From assembly GCF_001590795.1 (NCBI RefSeq), contig NZ_JXDL01000001.1:456262-507286 (forward strand): a DNA stretch of 51,025 bases, written 5' to 3'. Below, in pieces: positions 8,205-16,834 of this stretch. The DNA is from Bradyrhizobium sp. AT1 (GTDB lineage Bacteria > Pseudomonadota > Alphaproteobacteria > Rhizobiales > Xanthobacteraceae). Numbering within the stretch: position 1 is the first letter of the stretch; every line of letters begins with the position of its first letter. The notes below the pieces were generated by a model, which saw only the letters and a program-made list of their open reading frames with translations, was not told the origin of the DNA and did not search any database. The translations under genes and the position numbers were made by a program.

Positions 8205-8978
8205 TCAGCAAGTTGCCTTGCCGCAGCGGGCAATGCCGATCTTTTCTTTCAGGCCTTCGACGCCAACGGCGCCGATCACGATCTGCTTGCCGATGACGTA
8301 GCTCGGCGTGCCGTTCATGCCCATCGCCTCGGCGAGCTTGAAGTTCTCCTCGATGGTGGCGCGCACCTCGGGGCTGGCGATGTCCTTCTCGATTCTGGCG
8401 GTGTCGAGCCCGGCCTCCTTGGCAGCCTGCATCGCGCGGGCCTTGTCGGCGGCGCCGCGGCCGCCGAGCAGCTTCTGGTGGAAGTCGAGATATTTCTTGC
8501 CGGTGGGGTCCTGCATACGCACGGCGACCGCGACCTGCGCCGCCTCGACCGAGCCCTGGCTCAGCACCGGAAACTCCTTCAGCACGACCTTGAGCTTCGG
8601 ATCGCCCTTCATGATCGTGAGCATGTCGTCCATCGCGCGCTTGCAGTAGCCGCAATTGTAATCGAAGAACTCGACGAAGGTGACGTCGCCGTCCTTGTTG
8701 CCGAGCACGACCTGGCGCGGCGAGTTGAAGATCGCGTCCGAATTCTGCGCGATGCTGGCTTCGTGCTTCTGGGTCTCGGCTGCGGCCTGACGCTTGCTGA
8801 GCTCGGCCATGGCCTCCTCGAGCACCTCGGGATGGCTGATCAGATAGTTCTTGACGATCTTCTCGATGTCGGTGCGCTGGGTGTCGGAGAAGCTGTCGGC
8901 CGACGCGGGCGCGGCTGCGCCCAACAGAGCGAGCGCGAACAACGCGGGAGCAAGCAGGCGCAGCGAAGGCATAGGCAA
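8205..8978 (-). CDS. DsbA family periplasmic thiol oxidoreductase
   Basis: The 257-residue protein has a signal peptide ending in APASADS, an N-terminal helical region (about 30-85) and a thioredoxin fold with an inserted helical domain. The redox site is CGYC in VEFFDYNCGYCKRAM, and the cis-proline loop is GTPSYVIGKQ. Two extra cysteines sit at the very C-terminus (ARCGKATC). Members of this family make or shuffle disulfides in secreted proteins, or act as ScsC/Com1-like thiol proteins; the N-terminal region favours the latter. It lies 86 bp downstream of the M48 protease on the same strand, a pairing seen in many alphaproteobacteria and consistent with envelope protein quality control. Confidence 0.92.
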   Translation of the reverse strand: MPMPSLRLLAPALFALALLGAAAPASADSFSDTQRTDIEKIVKNYLISHPEVLEEAMAELSKRQAAAETQKHEASIAQNSDAIFNSPRQVVLGNKDGDVTFVEFFDYNCGYCKRAMDDMLTIMKGDPKLKVVLKEFPVLSQGSVEAAQVAVAVRMQDPTGKKYLDFHQKLLGGRGAADKARAMQAAKEAGLDTARIEKDIASPEVRATIEENFKLAEAMGMNGTPSYVIGKQIVIGAVGVEGLKEKIGIARCGKATC

Positions 8979-9064
8979 ATCCTCTTATCCAAAGCAGGTT
9001 TCGGAATACGTCCCGGCGGACTCAAAGCGAAGGTCGTGACGTCGTGGTGTCAGGCGTCGTGGTG

Positions 9065-10465
9065 TCAGTTGCGCGGCGGCTTCGCCGCCACGATGTCGTC
9101 GGCCTTGACCCATCCGGGTGTGCCGACGGCGAAACGGGTTTTCGCGCGCGTGGCGAGCTCGCGGGCGGTCTTGTTGTCGCCGCGCAGATAAGCGGCCTGG
9201 GCCGAGGCGAGATCTGCCTCGGCATATTCGCCTTTCCGGCCATAGGCCATCGCGAGCTGGGTATAGCCGAGCGCCGCCTCAGGCTCTCGTGCCACCGCTG
9301 AGCGGAGAATCCGAACGGCGTCGTCGGTGTAGGCCTTATTATCGGTTCCAACCAGCGCCTGCCCAAGTAACATCTCGATGAGGGGCGAATTGTTCGAGAG
9401 CGCGACAGCCTTGCGCAGGGCAGGAATCGCCTCGGCTGGCTTGCCGCTTTCCAACAGAGCCTGGCCGCGCACCTCGTAGAAGTACGGGTTGTTCGGCTGG
9501 ACCTGGATCAGCGCGTCGATCTGAGTGAGCGCGCTTCGCAGATCCCCGTGCAGATAGGTGCTGATGGCCCGCGCATACCGCGCCGGCATGCTGTCGTTGG
9601 TCTGGGGATAGCGGCGGTATACCGTCTCCGGCCGCTCCATGAAGGCGGATATCTTGGCGCGCACCATGTCGTGGCGGAGCTGGAGCGCGGGATCGTCCTT
9701 CTTGTTCCAATACGGGCTGGTGCTTGCGAATTCCTGGAGCGCGGCGACGCGCTCGGCCGGCATCGGATGCGACTGGAGATAGGGATCGGCGCCGCGCGCG
9801 GCGAACAGGCTCTCGCCGGTGAAGCGCTTGAAGGTCTCGTACATGCCCTTCGGCGATTGCTGGGTCGCGGTCAGGAATTTCACGCCGGCGCGGTCGGCGT
9901 TTTCCTCCTGCTGGCGCTGGTAGGACAGCAGCGTGCGGCGGATCACTTCCTGCGGAGCGGAGATCGCGGCGGCGCCGGCATTGGCGAGCCCGTTGTTGCC
10001 GGCGCTGCTGCGCTGGGTGCTGCCGGCGGCGATCGCGCCGGCGCCGAGCAGCATCGCGATGATCATCTGGGTCTGGGCGGCGGCGAGCTGCTCGCGCAGC
10101 TTCGACAGATGGCCGCCGGCCAGATGCCCGGTCTCGTGCGCGAGCACGCCGATGATCTGGTTCGGCGTTTCCGATTGAAGGATCGCGCCGTAATTGACGA
10201 AGATGCGGCGGCCATCGGCGACGAACGCGTTGAACGAGCTGTCGTTCAGGATCACCATCTGGATGTTCTGCTTCTCCAGACCCGCGGCGCGCAGTATCGG
10301 GCGCGTGTATTCGCGCAGCAGCTGCTCGGTCTCGGTGTCGCGCAGGACCGGCGGCCCCTTGGCTTGCGCGTGCGCGGCCGAGAACGGCGTCAGCGAGACC
10401 GCCGCAGCCGTGACGAGGGCGGTGAGGGCGGAGGCCTTCTTGCGCAATGCGATCTGGAACGACAT
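9065..10465 (-). CDS. M48 family periplasmic metalloprotease with TPR repeats (BepA-like)
   Basis: The 466-residue protein has a signal peptide (ends SAAHAQA), an M48 peptidase domain with the zinc motif HETGH in VLAHETGHLAGGHL, a downstream glutamate helix (QQEENADRAG) and a C-terminal half of TPR repeats (about 290-440). The layout is that of BepA/YfgC, which degrades or helps assemble outer-membrane proteins such as LptD. A 15-bp tandem duplication overlaps the stop codon. It is divergent from the aminotransferase gene, with 192 bp between the starts. The protease class is certain; the BepA role is inferred from the domain order. Confidence 0.92.
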   Translation of the reverse strand: MSFQIALRKKASALTALVTAAAVSLTPFSAAHAQAKGPPVLRDTETEQLLREYTRPILRAAGLEKQNIQMVILNDSSFNAFVADGRRIFVNYGAILQSETPNQIIGVLAHETGHLAGGHLSKLREQLAAAQTQMIIAMLLGAGAIAAGSTQRSSAGNNGLANAGAAAISAPQEVIRRTLLSYQRQQEENADRAGVKFLTATQQSPKGMYETFKRFTGESLFAARGADPYLQSHPMPAERVAALQEFASTSPYWNKKDDPALQLRHDMVRAKISAFMERPETVYRRYPQTNDSMPARYARAISTYLHGDLRSALTQIDALIQVQPNNPYFYEVRGQALLESGKPAEAIPALRKAVALSNNSPLIEMLLGQALVGTDNKAYTDDAVRILRSAVAREPEAALGYTQLAMAYGRKGEYAEADLASAQAAYLRGDNKTARELATRAKTRFAVGTPGWVKADDIVAAKPPRN

Positions 10466-10594
10466 CAGGCGGTCTGGGTCAAACGGTCTTGATCAAGCAG
10501 TTTCGTGATTGGTTTTGGCGATTGGCGGCGGACCGGATACGCGATATGCCCTTGCGGGCCGTTCCCCTTATGAGCCGTACAATGCGGCCAGTCT

Positions 10595-10635
10595 GGGGCG
10601 CAAGCGCCCCGTTCCAGGACCGGAGACACCGGTCC
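10595..10635 (+). other. Two adjacent hairpins in the aminotransferase-bioY leader
   Basis: GGGGCG (10595-10600) pairs with CGCCCC (10605-10610), and GGACCGG (10617-10623) pairs with CCGGTCC (10629-10635). Both stems are perfect and the second ends 22 bp before the aminotransferase start. No U-tract follows, so they are not ordinary terminators. They may stabilise or regulate the leader, or belong to the divergent promoter as protein binding sites. Confidence 0.4.
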
Positions 10636-10657
10636 GCCAGCGAAATAGCAGAAATCG

Positions 10658-11845
10658 ATGCACGATGCGACATTGAGGAACCGGCTGGGGCAGTGGCTCG
10701 AGCCCTCCCGCCGGAGCGATGTTCCCCCGTTCATGGTGATGGACGTCATGGCCGCGGCGGCCCGAATCGAGGCCGCCGGCGGCCATGTCATCCACATGGA
10801 GGTCGGTCAGCCCGCGGCCGGCGCGCCCAGGACCGCGATCGCGGCGGCCCATGCGGCGCTCGAGGCGGGGCGGATCGATTATACCTCCGCGCTCGGCATC
10901 CCCAGTCTGCGCGAGCGCATCGCACGGCATTATCGCGATGCCTATGGCTGCGACGTCAGCGCTGACAGGATCGTGGTGACAACCGGTTCCTCCGGCGGGT
11001 TCATCCTGGCCTTCCTGTCGATGTTCGAGCCGGGCGACCGCGTCGCCGTGACAGTGCCGGGCTATCCGCCCTATCGTCATATCCTCAAGGCGCTCGGTTG
11101 CGAGCCGGTGCTGATCGAGACCAGCAATGAAACGCGCCATGCGCTCACCGGCGAGGCATTGCTCGCGGCCCATCGCAAGGCGCCGTTGAAGGGCGTGCTG
11201 GTCGGCAGCCCCGCCAATCCGACGGGGACGATGATGTCCCGCGAAGCGCTCGCCAGCCTGATTGCTGCGGCCGAAGACGCGGGCATCCGCTTCATCTCGG
11301 ACGAGATCTATCACGGGCTCGACTATGCGTTTCCGGCCGCCACCGCCGCCACGCTCTCCGAGCACGCGCTCGTGATCAACTCGTTCTCGAAGTATTTCTG
11401 CATGACGGGCTGGCGCGTTGGCTGGATGGTCGTGCCCGAAATCCTGGTGCGGCCGATCGAGCGGCTGCAACAGAACCTGTCGATCTCCGTGCCGTCGCTG
11501 TCGCAGATCGCGGCAGAGGCGGCTTTCGACGGAGCGGCTGAGATGGAGTCGATCAAGCACGGCTATCAGGAAAACCGGCGGATCTTGATCGAGGGATTGC
11601 CGAAAGCAGGCCTGGCCAAGTTTCTCCCGGCCGATGGTGCATTTTATCTCTATGCCGACGTCTCGGACTTTACCTCCGACAGTTTCGAGTTCGCCAAGCA
11701 GATGCTGGAGCAGGCGAAGGTTGCGGCCACGCCCGGGCTCGATTTCGATCCCGTTCACGGCCGTTCGTTCATACGGTTCTCTTATGCCCGTTCGGCAGAA
11801 GAGATGCGGGAGGCAGTTGACCGGATCGCTCACTGGCTTAAATAG
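10658..11845 (+). CDS. PLP-dependent aminotransferase, class I/II
   Basis: The 395-residue protein is a fold-type I aminotransferase. Visible landmarks are YTSALGIPSLRERIARHY, the cofactor-binding TTGSSGGF, GSPANPTGT with N187, DEIYHGL with D215 and Y218, the Schiff-base lysine K245 in NSFSKYFCMTGWRVGW, and the arginine in RFSYARS near the end. It resembles aspartate/aromatic-type aminotransferases; the substrate cannot be told. bioY begins 31 bp after the stop on the same strand, so the two are probably co-transcribed, which suggests but does not prove a link to biotin. Two hairpins precede the start. The ribosome binding site is weak. Confidence 0.93.
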   Translation: MHDATLRNRLGQWLEPSRRSDVPPFMVMDVMAAAARIEAAGGHVIHMEVGQPAAGAPRTAIAAAHAALEAGRIDYTSALGIPSLRERIARHYRDAYGCDVSADRIVVTTGSSGGFILAFLSMFEPGDRVAVTVPGYPPYRHILKALGCEPVLIETSNETRHALTGEALLAAHRKAPLKGVLVGSPANPTGTMMSREALASLIAAAEDAGIRFISDEIYHGLDYAFPAATAATLSEHALVINSFSKYFCMTGWRVGWMVVPEILVRPIERLQQNLSISVPSLSQIAAEAAFDGAAEMESIKHGYQENRRILIEGLPKAGLAKFLPADGAFYLYADVSDFTSDSFEFAKQMLEQAKVAATPGLDFDPVHGRSFIRFSYARSAEEMREAVDRIAHWLK

Positions 11846-11876
11846 CCGCCAGTTTTCGAGCCACCTGGAGTTCATC

Positions 11877-12491
11877 TTGTCTGACCGATCTGTCCCGACC
11901 GCTGCCGCGCCGCATTTTTCTCTCGCCGCATTGATGTGGCCGACCCGACCGGGCGAAACCGTTGGTGCGGTGCGCGCTGTCGTGCTGATCGCGCTCGGCA
12001 CTGCCTTGATGGCGCTGTCTGCCAAGGTGAACCTGCCGCTGCCTTATGTCCCCATGACATTGCAGACGCTGGTGGTGCTGATGATCGGTGCCGCCTATGG
12101 CTGGCGTCTTGGCAGCGCAACCATGGTTGCCTACCTCGCCGAGGGCGCACTTGGCGCGCCGGTCTTTGCCGGACCGGTGGGTGGCATTGCACCGCTGCTC
12201 GGCCCGACCGCGGGATATCTGTTCGGCTTCATCGCGGCCGCTTTCGTGACTGGCTGGCTCGCCGAGCGCGGCTGGGATCGCAGCGTCATGCGGCTGTTCG
12301 CAGCGATGGCGGTTGGCCATATCCTCATTCTGGCCGCCGGCTTCAGCTGGCTGGCGTTCGGCCTTGGGCTCGGCGTTGCGAAGGCCTGGCAGGTCGGCAT
12401 CATGCCGTTCGTTGCGGCTTCGCTGGTCAAGAACGCGCTTGGCGCGACGTTGATGCCGGCCGCACGCAGACTGATCGAGCGCCGCCGATAA
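11877..12491 (+). CDS. bioY: Biotin transporter BioY
   Basis: BioY is the substrate-binding membrane protein for biotin uptake; in alphaproteobacteria it can work alone or with an ECF module. I choose the TTG at 11877 because GGAG lies 6-8 bases before it and the frame upstream of it overlaps the aminotransferase. This gives 204 residues. Five to six hydrophobic helices are evident, with the family signatures [32 protein letters not shown] and [10 protein letters not shown]. No bioMN-like genes are adjacent. I found no BioR-type box (TTATMKATAA) upstream of the aminotransferase or bioY. A terminator-like hairpin follows. Confidence 0.93.
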   Translation: MSDRSVPTAAAPHFSLAALMWPTRPGETVGAVRAVVLIALGTALMALSAKVNLPLPYVPMTLQTLVVLMIGAAYGWRLGSATMVAYLAEGALGAPVFAGPVGGIAPLLGPTAGYLFGFIAAAFVTGWLAERGWDRSVMRLFAAMAVGHILILAAGFSWLAFGLGLGVAKAWQVGIMPFVAASLVKNALGATLMPAARRLIERRR

Positions 12492-12523
12492 AGCGCGCCA
12501 AGAATTCGCGGTTCCAATTGACA

Positions 12524-12560
12524 GGGCCGGCCAAGTTGATCTTGGCTGGCCCAGCGTTTT
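12524..12560 (+). terminator. Terminator-like hairpin between bioY and dctA
   Basis: A 12-bp stem (12524-12535 with 12541-12552) with loop TTGAT contains one G-U pair, which pairs only in plus-strand RNA, and is followed by AGCG and TTTT. It fits a terminator for the aminotransferase-bioY transcript, but it ends only 24 bp before the dctA start and could also act in the dctA leader. Confidence 0.6.
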
Positions 12561-12576
12561 GAGGGGGAGTGAAACG

Positions 12577-13911
12577 ATGACGACGACAACGATGGCGGGG
12601 GCGCCGATCGCGCCGCCCGCAGCAAAGCCGTGGTACAAGGTTCTCTATGTCCAGGTGCTGATCGCCATCGTGCTCGGCGCCATCGTCGGCTGGCTCTGGC
12701 CACAGGTCGCCACCAATGAATGGATCAAGGCGCTCGGCGACGGCTTCATCAAGCTGATCAAGATGGTGATCGCGCCGATCATCTTCTGCACCGTCGTCTC
12801 CGGCATCGCCCATATCCAGGACGCCAAGAAGGTCGGCCGCATCGGCGTCAAGGCGCTGGTCTATTTCGAGGTCGTCTCGACCTTCGCCCTGGTGATCGGA
12901 TTGATCATCGGCAATTTGGTGAAGCCGGGCGCGGGCTTCGGCAGCGGAGCGGCCAACGAGGCGGCCGTTGCCAATTACGCCAAGCAGGCCGCCGGCCAGA
13001 AGTCCGTCGACTTCGTGCTGCACATCATTCCGGACACGGTGGTCGGCGCCTTCGCGCAAGGCGAAATCCTCCAGGTGCTGCTGTTCTCGGTGCTGTTCGG
13101 CTTCGCCATCATGAGCTTGGGCGAGCGCGGTCACACCATCCGCAGCTTCATCGACGACGCCGCGCATGCCGTGTTCGGCGTCATCTCCATCGTGATGCGT
13201 GCCGCGCCGATCGGCGCGTTCGGCGCGATGGCCTACACGATCGGCAAGTTCGGCACCGGCGCGATCCTCAACCTGGTCGGGCTGATCGCCACGTTCTACG
13301 TCACCGCGGCGCTGTTCGTGTTCGTCGTGCTCGGCATCATCGCCCGCCTGGCCGGGTTCTCGATCTTCAAGTTCCTGGCCTACATCAAGGACGAGCTGCT
13401 GATCGTGCTCGGCACCTCGTCCTCGGAAAGCGCGCTGCCGTCGCTGATGGAAAAGCTGGAGCGGCTCGGCTGCTCCAAATCGGTGGTCGGCCTCGTGGTG
13501 CCCACCGGGTACTCGTTCAACCTCGACGGCACCAACATCTATATGACGCTGGCGACGCTCTTCATCGCGCAGGCGCTCGGCTACGATCTCAGCTTCAGCC
13601 AGCAGCTGACCATCCTGGTCGTGGCGATGCTGACGTCGAAAGGCGCCTCCGGCATCACCGGCGCGGGCTTCATCACGCTGGCGGCGACGCTCGCCGTGGT
13701 CGATCCGCGCCTCGTGCCGGGCATGGCGATCGTGCTCGGCATCGACAAGTTCATGAGCGAGTGCCGCGCGCTGACCAATCTGTGCGGCAACGGCGTCGCC
13801 TGTGTGATCGTCGCCTGGTGGGAGGGGGAGCTCGACCGCGACAAGCTCAACGCCAACCTCGCCAAGCGGATCGACCCGACCGACATGGAGACGGCGATCA
13901 CCACGGACTGA
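12577..13911 (+). CDS. dctA: C4-dicarboxylate/proton or sodium symporter (DAACS family, DctA-like)
   Basis: DctA imports succinate, fumarate and malate, the carbon supplied to rhizobia by the plant. The ATG at 12577 follows GAGGGGGAG by 7 bases; an in-frame TTG 18 bp upstream overlaps the ribosome binding site. The 444-residue protein has the family markers: a C4-dicarboxylate-type N-terminal helix, [16 protein letters not shown] hairpin, [16 protein letters not shown] and [18 protein letters not shown] with the substrate-binding Arg/Asn. About eight transmembrane helices and two re-entrant loops are expected. Free-living or symbiotic use cannot be told. No dctBD genes are adjacent, so the assignment to DctA rather than another DAACS member is by similarity. 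Confidence 0.9.
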   Translation: MTTTTMAGAPIAPPAAKPWYKVLYVQVLIAIVLGAIVGWLWPQVATNEWIKALGDGFIKLIKMVIAPIIFCTVVSGIAHIQDAKKVGRIGVKALVYFEVVSTFALVIGLIIGNLVKPGAGFGSGAANEAAVANYAKQAAGQKSVDFVLHIIPDTVVGAFAQGEILQVLLFSVLFGFAIMSLGERGHTIRSFIDDAAHAVFGVISIVMRAAPIGAFGAMAYTIGKFGTGAILNLVGLIATFYVTAALFVFVVLGIIARLAGFSIFKFLAYIKDELLIVLGTSSSESALPSLMEKLERLGCSKSVVGLVVPTGYSFNLDGTNIYMTLATLFIAQALGYDLSFSQQLTILVVAMLTSKGASGITGAGFITLAATLAVVDPRLVPGMAIVLGIDKFMSECRALTNLCGNGVACVIVAWWEGELDRDKLNANLAKRIDPTDMETAITTD

Positions 13912-13936
13912 TAGCGCCTTCAGGCATGGAAATGTG

Positions 13937-13969
13937 AAGGGCTGGTCGTGATCCTCGATCAGCCCTTTT
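13937..13969 (+). terminator. Rho-independent terminator of dctA
   Basis: AAGGGCTG (13937-13944) pairs with CAGCCCTT (13960-13967), extended inward by four more pairs including a G-U, around a 7-base loop. TTTT closes the stem. It starts 26 bp after the dctA stop and lies just before the convergent oxidoreductase stop. Confidence 0.85.
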
Positions 13970-13977
13970 GTTTGGAC

Positions 13978-15210
13978 CTAAAACCGCTCCGGCCGGTAGG
14001 GTGCTGGATCGATCGCCGGCGTCTCGCCGCTCATGATCTCGGCGAGCAGGCGTCCGGTCGCCGGTCCCAGCGTGAAGCCCTGGTGGCCGTGGCCGAAATT
14101 CATCCAGAGGCCCGGATGGCGCGGAGCTTGCCCGAGCACCGGCAGCATGTCGGGCGTGCAGGGACGGGTGCCGAACCACGGCTCCGGCTCGACGCGCTTG
14201 CCGAGGTCGATCAGCTCGCGCGCGGAGCCTTCCGCACTGGCGAGCTGCACGGGCGTCGCGAGAGCGTCCATGCCGGTCAATTCCGCGCCGGTGGTGATGC
14301 GGATTCCCTTCGCCATCGGGCCCATGGCGTAGCCGCCGCCCTTGTCGACGAGAGGCAGGTCGAGCGAGGCGCCGCCGCTGTAATGCATGTGGTAGCCGCG
14401 CTTGCGCACCAGGGGAATGCGATAGCCGAACTTGTGCAGCAGATCCGGCGACCACGGCCCGAGCGTCACGACGGCATGGGGGGCGTCGAGGCGGCCCTGG
14501 TCCGTATCGACGGACCAGCCGGTCGCGGTCTGCCGCAGCGATTGCGCATCGCCGAGCACGATGCGGCCGCCGCGGCGCTCGAACAGCCCGGCATAGGACG
14601 TGACCAGCGCACCGGGATCGGAGACGGTCCAGGTATCGAGCCAGTGGATCGCGCCGGGGAGATCGTCGCGCAGGATCGGCTCGGCCTTGGCAAGCTCGCT
14701 GCCGGAGAGCACGCGAAAATTCACGCCGAATTCGCGCTGGTCTTCCTTCGCGGCCTTGATCGAGAGATCGAGGTCCGCGGCGTTGCGGTACAGCGCGCGA
14801 TAGCCGGCGCGGCGGATCAGATTGTCGGCATGGGCTTCGCGAATGAGGATGTCGTGCTCCGAAGTCGCGTAGGCGATCAGCCGCGCCCAGGCCTCGATCG
14901 CGTCGCGATGCCGCTTCGGCGCCGAGTGCCACCAGTAGCGGAGCAGGGGCTCGACATGGAGGTGAAGCGACGACAAGCTATAGCGCACGTCGTTGGTGCG
15001 GCCGGTCGCGATCTTCAGCAGCGTCGTGAGATCGCGCGGCATCGGATAGGGGCGGACCGCTTCGGCCTGGATCATTCCGGCATTGCCATAGCTGGTCTCG
15101 CGGCCCGGCTCCCTGCGATCGACGAGTGTAACGGCCCAGCCGCGCTGCTGCAGGTGCAGCGCCGCGCTCACGCCGATCATGCCGCCGCCGAGAACGATTG
15201 CGCTTTGCAT
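13978..15210 (-). CDS. FAD-dependent D-amino acid dehydrogenase-like oxidoreductase (DadA family)
   Basis: The 410-residue protein is a DAO-fold flavoprotein. The N-terminus IVLGGGMIGVSAALHLQQRG is the dinucleotide-binding motif, and ETSYGNAGMIQ is characteristic of DadA-like enzymes. The C-terminus has TPDMLPVLGQAP and NFGHGHQGFTLGPATG, which contact the flavin and substrate. DadA oxidises D-amino acids to keto acids and passes electrons to the respiratory chain. It is 20 bp downstream of the amidase on the same strand, so the pair may release and oxidise an amino acid from an amide. The substrate is not determined; the dadX racemase is not next to it. Confidence 0.9.
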   Translation of the reverse strand: MQSAIVLGGGMIGVSAALHLQQRGWAVTLVDRREPGRETSYGNAGMIQAEAVRPYPMPRDLTTLLKIATGRTNDVRYSLSSLHLHVEPLLRYWWHSAPKRHRDAIEAWARLIAYATSEHDILIREAHADNLIRRAGYRALYRNAADLDLSIKAAKEDQREFGVNFRVLSGSELAKAEPILRDDLPGAIHWLDTWTVSDPGALVTSYAGLFERRGGRIVLGDAQSLRQTATGWSVDTDQGRLDAPHAVVTLGPWSPDLLHKFGYRIPLVRKRGYHMHYSGGASLDLPLVDKGGGYAMGPMAKGIRITTGAELTGMDALATPVQLASAEGSARELIDLGKRVEPEPWFGTRPCTPDMLPVLGQAPRHPGLWMNFGHGHQGFTLGPATGRLLAEIMSGETPAIDPAPYRPERF

Positions 15211-15230
15211 CGGAAGAATTCTCCTGTCGG

Positions 15231-16727
15231 TTATTCCCAGGTGAGGAAGCCGGGAGCGGACGATAGGGCCGGTGCTGCGGCGAGCCGTGCCAGGTCAGGC
15301 ACGGGCCGGCACATCTGCGCATCGCGCGCGAACGCGGCCTCGATGCTCGCGGCAACCGAGAGCACGATGGCATCGCCGCCGCGCGGACCGACGATCTGCA
15401 GGCCGAAGGGCAAGCCGGCTTCATCGAGCCCGAGTGGAATGCTGATCGCGGGATGACCTGCAAGCGTGACGGCGTAGGCCAGCGCGAGCCAGTGGAAGTA
15501 GGATCTGGTCGGCACGCCGTCGATCTCAGCCGGATGGGGCTCCGACCACGGCCGCGGGCTCAGCGTGATGGTCGGGCTGACCAGCACGTCGGTCGTTTCG
15601 AAGAAGCTCTGATAGGCGCGATAGATCCGCGTCTGCGTCGTCGAGGCCCGCGCATGGTCTTCGAGCGTGTAGCCGAGCCCTTCCTCGACATTGGCGCGGA
15701 CATTCGGGCCGAGCATCTCGGGACGCTCCCTGTAGTTCTTGCCGTGCGTCGCCAGGAACATGCCTGCGCGCAGCACGGCAAAGGCATCGTCGGCACCGGA
15801 GCAGTCCGGCGTTGCTTCGCGGGCTTCTGCGAAGAGCGGCGCGAGCTTCTTCACCCGCGCGCGAAACACCCGCCTTATTGTCTGCTCGGTCGGAGCGAAG
15901 CCGAAATCCTCGGTGAAGGCGAGGCGCAGCCTGCCGAGCTCGGCAGGCCGCGGGGCGGCCCAGCGTTCGGCGCGCCCACGCACGGGCTCGCCCGGCAGCG
16001 TATAGGCGAGCGGATCGCGAACATCGTCGCTCGCCATCACCGAGAGCATCAGCGCGGTGTCGGCGACGTCGCGCGCCATCGGTCCGTCGGTCGACAGATT
16101 GGACCAGCCGAACACACGTTTTTCGCTGGCGACGAGGCCGTAGGACGGACGCATGCCGACGATGCCGGCGAAGCCGGCAGGATTGCGCAAGGAGCCGCCG
16201 GTGTCCGAGCCCGAGGCGAGCGGAGCCATGCCGCAGGCGAGCGCCACCGCCGAGCCGCCGGAGGAGCCGGCCGCCGAGCGCACGGGATCGAACGGGTTGC
16301 CGGTCGCGCCGAACACGGGATTGCGGGTGTTGCCGCCCGCGGCCCATTCCGGCGTGTTGGTCTTGCCGAAGATGACGGCGCCAGCAGCGCGCAGGCGCGC
16401 GACCGAGCCCTGGTCGGCGGCCGGGACGTTGTCCTTCAGCAGCGGGCTGCCATAGGTGGAGCGCATCCCGGCGGTGTCCTGGGTGTCCTTGATGAGAACG
16501 GGAAGCCCGTGCAGCGCGCCGCGATCCTCGCCGCGCTGGATGGCGGCCTCGGCCGCCCTGGCAGCGGCGCGAGCGCCTGGCTCGTCGAGCGTCACGACAG
16601 CGTTCACGGCGGGATTGACGGTGGCGATCCGCGACAGGCAGGAATCCAGCAGCTCGACGGGCGAGATCGCCCGCGCGGCCAACAGGCGGCGCAGCTCGAC
16701 GGCGCCGGAATCGCAAAGCTCTGACAA
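15231..16727 (-). CDS. Amidase signature family hydrolase
   Basis: The 498-residue protein belongs to the amidase signature family, which hydrolyses amides, including amino acid amides and some nitrogen wastes. The catalytic triad is in place: K80 in LPVLIKDTQDT, cis-serine S155 in AAGSSGGSAV and nucleophile S179 in GSDTGGSLRNPAG. The spacing matches malonamidase-type enzymes. It is not the GatA subunit of the tRNA amidotransferase: no gatC or gatB is nearby and the sequence is more like bacterial indole-acetamide or acylamide hydrolases. It precedes the DadA-like gene by 20 bp and is preceded by the rne terminator, so it starts its own operon. Confidence 0.9.
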   Translation of the reverse strand: MSELCDSGAVELRRLLAARAISPVELLDSCLSRIATVNPAVNAVVTLDEPGARAAARAAEAAIQRGEDRGALHGLPVLIKDTQDTAGMRSTYGSPLLKDNVPAADQGSVARLRAAGAVIFGKTNTPEWAAGGNTRNPVFGATGNPFDPVRSAAGSSGGSAVALACGMAPLASGSDTGGSLRNPAGFAGIVGMRPSYGLVASEKRVFGWSNLSTDGPMARDVADTALMLSVMASDDVRDPLAYTLPGEPVRGRAERWAAPRPAELGRLRLAFTEDFGFAPTEQTIRRVFRARVKKLAPLFAEAREATPDCSGADDAFAVLRAGMFLATHGKNYRERPEMLGPNVRANVEEGLGYTLEDHARASTTQTRIYRAYQSFFETTDVLVSPTITLSPRPWSEPHPAEIDGVPTRSYFHWLALAYAVTLAGHPAISIPLGLDEAGLPFGLQIVGPRGGDAIVLSVAASIEAAFARDAQMCRPVPDLARLAAAPALSSAPGFLTWE

Positions 16728-16785
16728 TGCCGTCCCCTAATCTGATTGCGAAAACGGCTTAGCACATCGGGACAATGGCGAAACG

Positions 16786-16809
16786 AAAACGCCCGGCAGT
16801 GCCGGGCGT
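16786..16809 (-). terminator. Rho-independent terminator of rne
   Basis: ACGCCCGGC (16789-16797), loop AGT and GCCGGGCGT (16801-16809) form a perfect 9-bp stem. On the minus strand it is followed by UUUUCG. It lies 26 bp after the rne stop and before the amidase start. Confidence 0.88.
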
Positions 16810-16834
16810 CGTGTCTTGCATAGGTCGTTCGGCT

